This document shows, in pieces, positions 5,416 through 6,260 of a stretch of 6,260 bases of DNA. The notes under the pieces are model-generated. The model was given only the letters and a program-made list of their open reading frames with translations, made no database searches and was not told the origin of the DNA. The stretch comes from Bacteroidales bacterium (lineage in GTDB: Bacteria > Bacteroidota > Bacteroidia > Bacteroidales > UBA932): positions 1-6,260 of the forward strand of contig JAEDMF010000098.1 of assembly GCA_016303175.1 (NCBI GenBank), given 5' to 3'. The first letter of the stretch is position 1; each line of letters opens with the position of its first letter. A program made the translations under genes and the position numbers.

Positions 5416-6260
5416 ATGGACAGAGCCGAAATTTGCAGACTGAACGGCCTTAACCCCGAAGAGGATATGCACATACTGCAAAGTATGCGCTTCCCCGACG
5501 AGGAATTCAGCGGAGACTTCACCATCGTGCTGTATTCCCAAAACGGGATTTCCGACATAAAGATTGACGGCAGGGACTTCGTGCTGAGAAGAAAGTGCGT
5601 ATCTGTAATGCACCCCGGCCAGAAAATACTCTTCCACCCGGACGGCAGCCTGGTCTATCAAGTACTGCTTATAAGCGGCACCCTTGCCCAATACATTAAC
5701 GCAGGCAATGCCTTCCTGACCCTCTTCGTTACAGACGAGTACCCTGTAATCCGAGTCACCACGGCCTACAACGATGTTCTGCGCCGCTTTTTCGAGTCCA
5801 TCACCATCGTGAACGGACTGCCGGCAAACCCATATAAGAAAGCCTGCCAACTGAGTCTGCTCCAAGCCCTTTTTTACAGTACAGGATATTATGTATCCAA
5901 GTCCTTGCACGTGTCGGAAGATGGACTTGCAAACTTCGTCAGAGCCTATCCCAGTGTCGAGAACTCAACCGTAACCCGTTTCATCAGCCTAATAGAGCAA
6001 CACTCCGCAACACAGAGGCGGATGAGTTTCTATGCCGCTCTTATGGATTACAACCCCAAATATCTCTCCGCCCTGGTTAAGCGGGAAACAGGTCATTCAG
6101 GCCAGGACCTCATCGACCAGTATTCTCTGCTGGCCGCTATGGCCCGACTTTCCTACGGACATCTCTCCATCAAGGAAATAAGCAACGAACTCGGCTTCCA
6201 ATCCCAATCCGACTTCGGAAAGTTCTTCAAACGCCTCACCGGCCTCTCCCCCTCCTCCTA
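5416..6260 (+). CDS. AraC/XylS-family transcriptional regulator, 3' end outside window
   Basis: The reading frame opens at ATG 5416 and is still open at the window end, giving 281 complete codons. The upstream frame is closed by TGA at 5377-5379 and has no other ATG, so this start is the best choice. The N-terminal ~110 residues look like a cupin-type sensor fold, with a HPGQ turn at 66-69 and beta-strand-rich sequence around it. The C-terminal part is the typical AraC double helix-turn-helix: MSFYAALMDYNPKYLSALVK (203-222) is the first HTH. SIKEISNELGF (251-261), then SDFGKFFKRLTGLSP (265-279), is the second HTH with the family signature. Only the last residues are missing. No receiver or histidine kinase domain is seen, so this is a stand-alone regulator. 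Its place downstream of, and co-oriented with, the enzyme genes suggests control of this glycan locus or of a neighbouring one. Confidence 0.88.
   Translation, partial: MDRAEICRLNGLNPEEDMHILQSMRFPDEEFSGDFTIVLYSQNGISDIKIDGRDFVLRRKCVSVMHPGQKILFHPDGSLVYQVLLISGTLAQYINAGNAFLTLFVTDEYPVIRVTTAYNDVLRRFFESITIVNGLPANPYKKACQLSLLQALFYSTGYYVSKSLHVSEDGLANFVRAYPSVENSTVTRFISLIEQHSATQRRMSFYAALMDYNPKYLSALVKRETGHSGQDLIDQYSLLAAMARLSYGHLSIKEISNELGFQSQSDFGKFFKRLTGLSPSS

Noticed and set aside
4590..5558. Long minus-strand open frame of 322 codons
   Set aside because: It runs opposite the lyase gene and across the intergenic hairpin, and its translation is rich in Gly and Val with no recognisable domain. This is a codon-bias shadow.
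5404..5910. Minus-strand open frame of 168 codons
   Set aside because: It lies antisense to the AraC gene, whose domain signature is unambiguous on the plus strand.

Overview
The window looks like Bacteroidota DNA, most likely a gut-type Bacteroidales. The reasons are a run of exported glycan-degrading enzymes followed by an AraC-type regulator, AT-rich leaders without clear Shine-Dalgarno sequences, and the protein families present. All genes supported here lie on the plus strand. No RNA gene, CRISPR array, transposase or SusC/SusD pair is visible; any SusC/SusD pair would have to lie outside the window.

Layout. Positions 2-892 hold the 3' part of a BNR/sialidase-like propeller protein with a C-terminal CBM9-like domain. 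The reading frame is cut by a single in-frame TAG at 353-355, so it now reads as a truncated propeller (2-355) and a separate 178-residue CBM9-like ORF (356-892). After an AT-rich gap of 30 bp comes a secreted clan GH-A (GH5-like) hydrolase (923-2047). After an 88-bp spacer comes a secreted Asp-box propeller protein (2136-3317) whose glutamate pair resembles that of GH93 exo-arabinanases. Only 12 bp further on is a secreted heparinase II/III-family polysaccharide lyase (3330-5249). A 166-bp intergenic region follows, with a perfect 18-bp inverted repeat and a tandem 9-bp duplication. An AraC-family regulator then starts at 5416 and runs off the end.

How the genes may work together. The three intact enzymes all carry export signals and are packed like an operon. 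They combine a retaining endo- or exo-hydrolase, an exo-acting propeller enzyme and a uronate-cleaving lyase. This fits a polysaccharide utilisation locus for an acidic, branched glycan such as a pectin or arabinogalactan side chain. The substrate is inference and cannot be fixed from sequence alone. The AraC protein is the natural candidate regulator.

Most notable points: the lone in-frame stop splitting the propeller-CBM9 protein, the GH93-like residue pattern, a likely Asp-to-Glu change in the lyase metal site, and the two repeat structures before the regulator. I see no evidence for a wholly new class of system; the novelty, if any, lies in the enzyme combination and its substrate.
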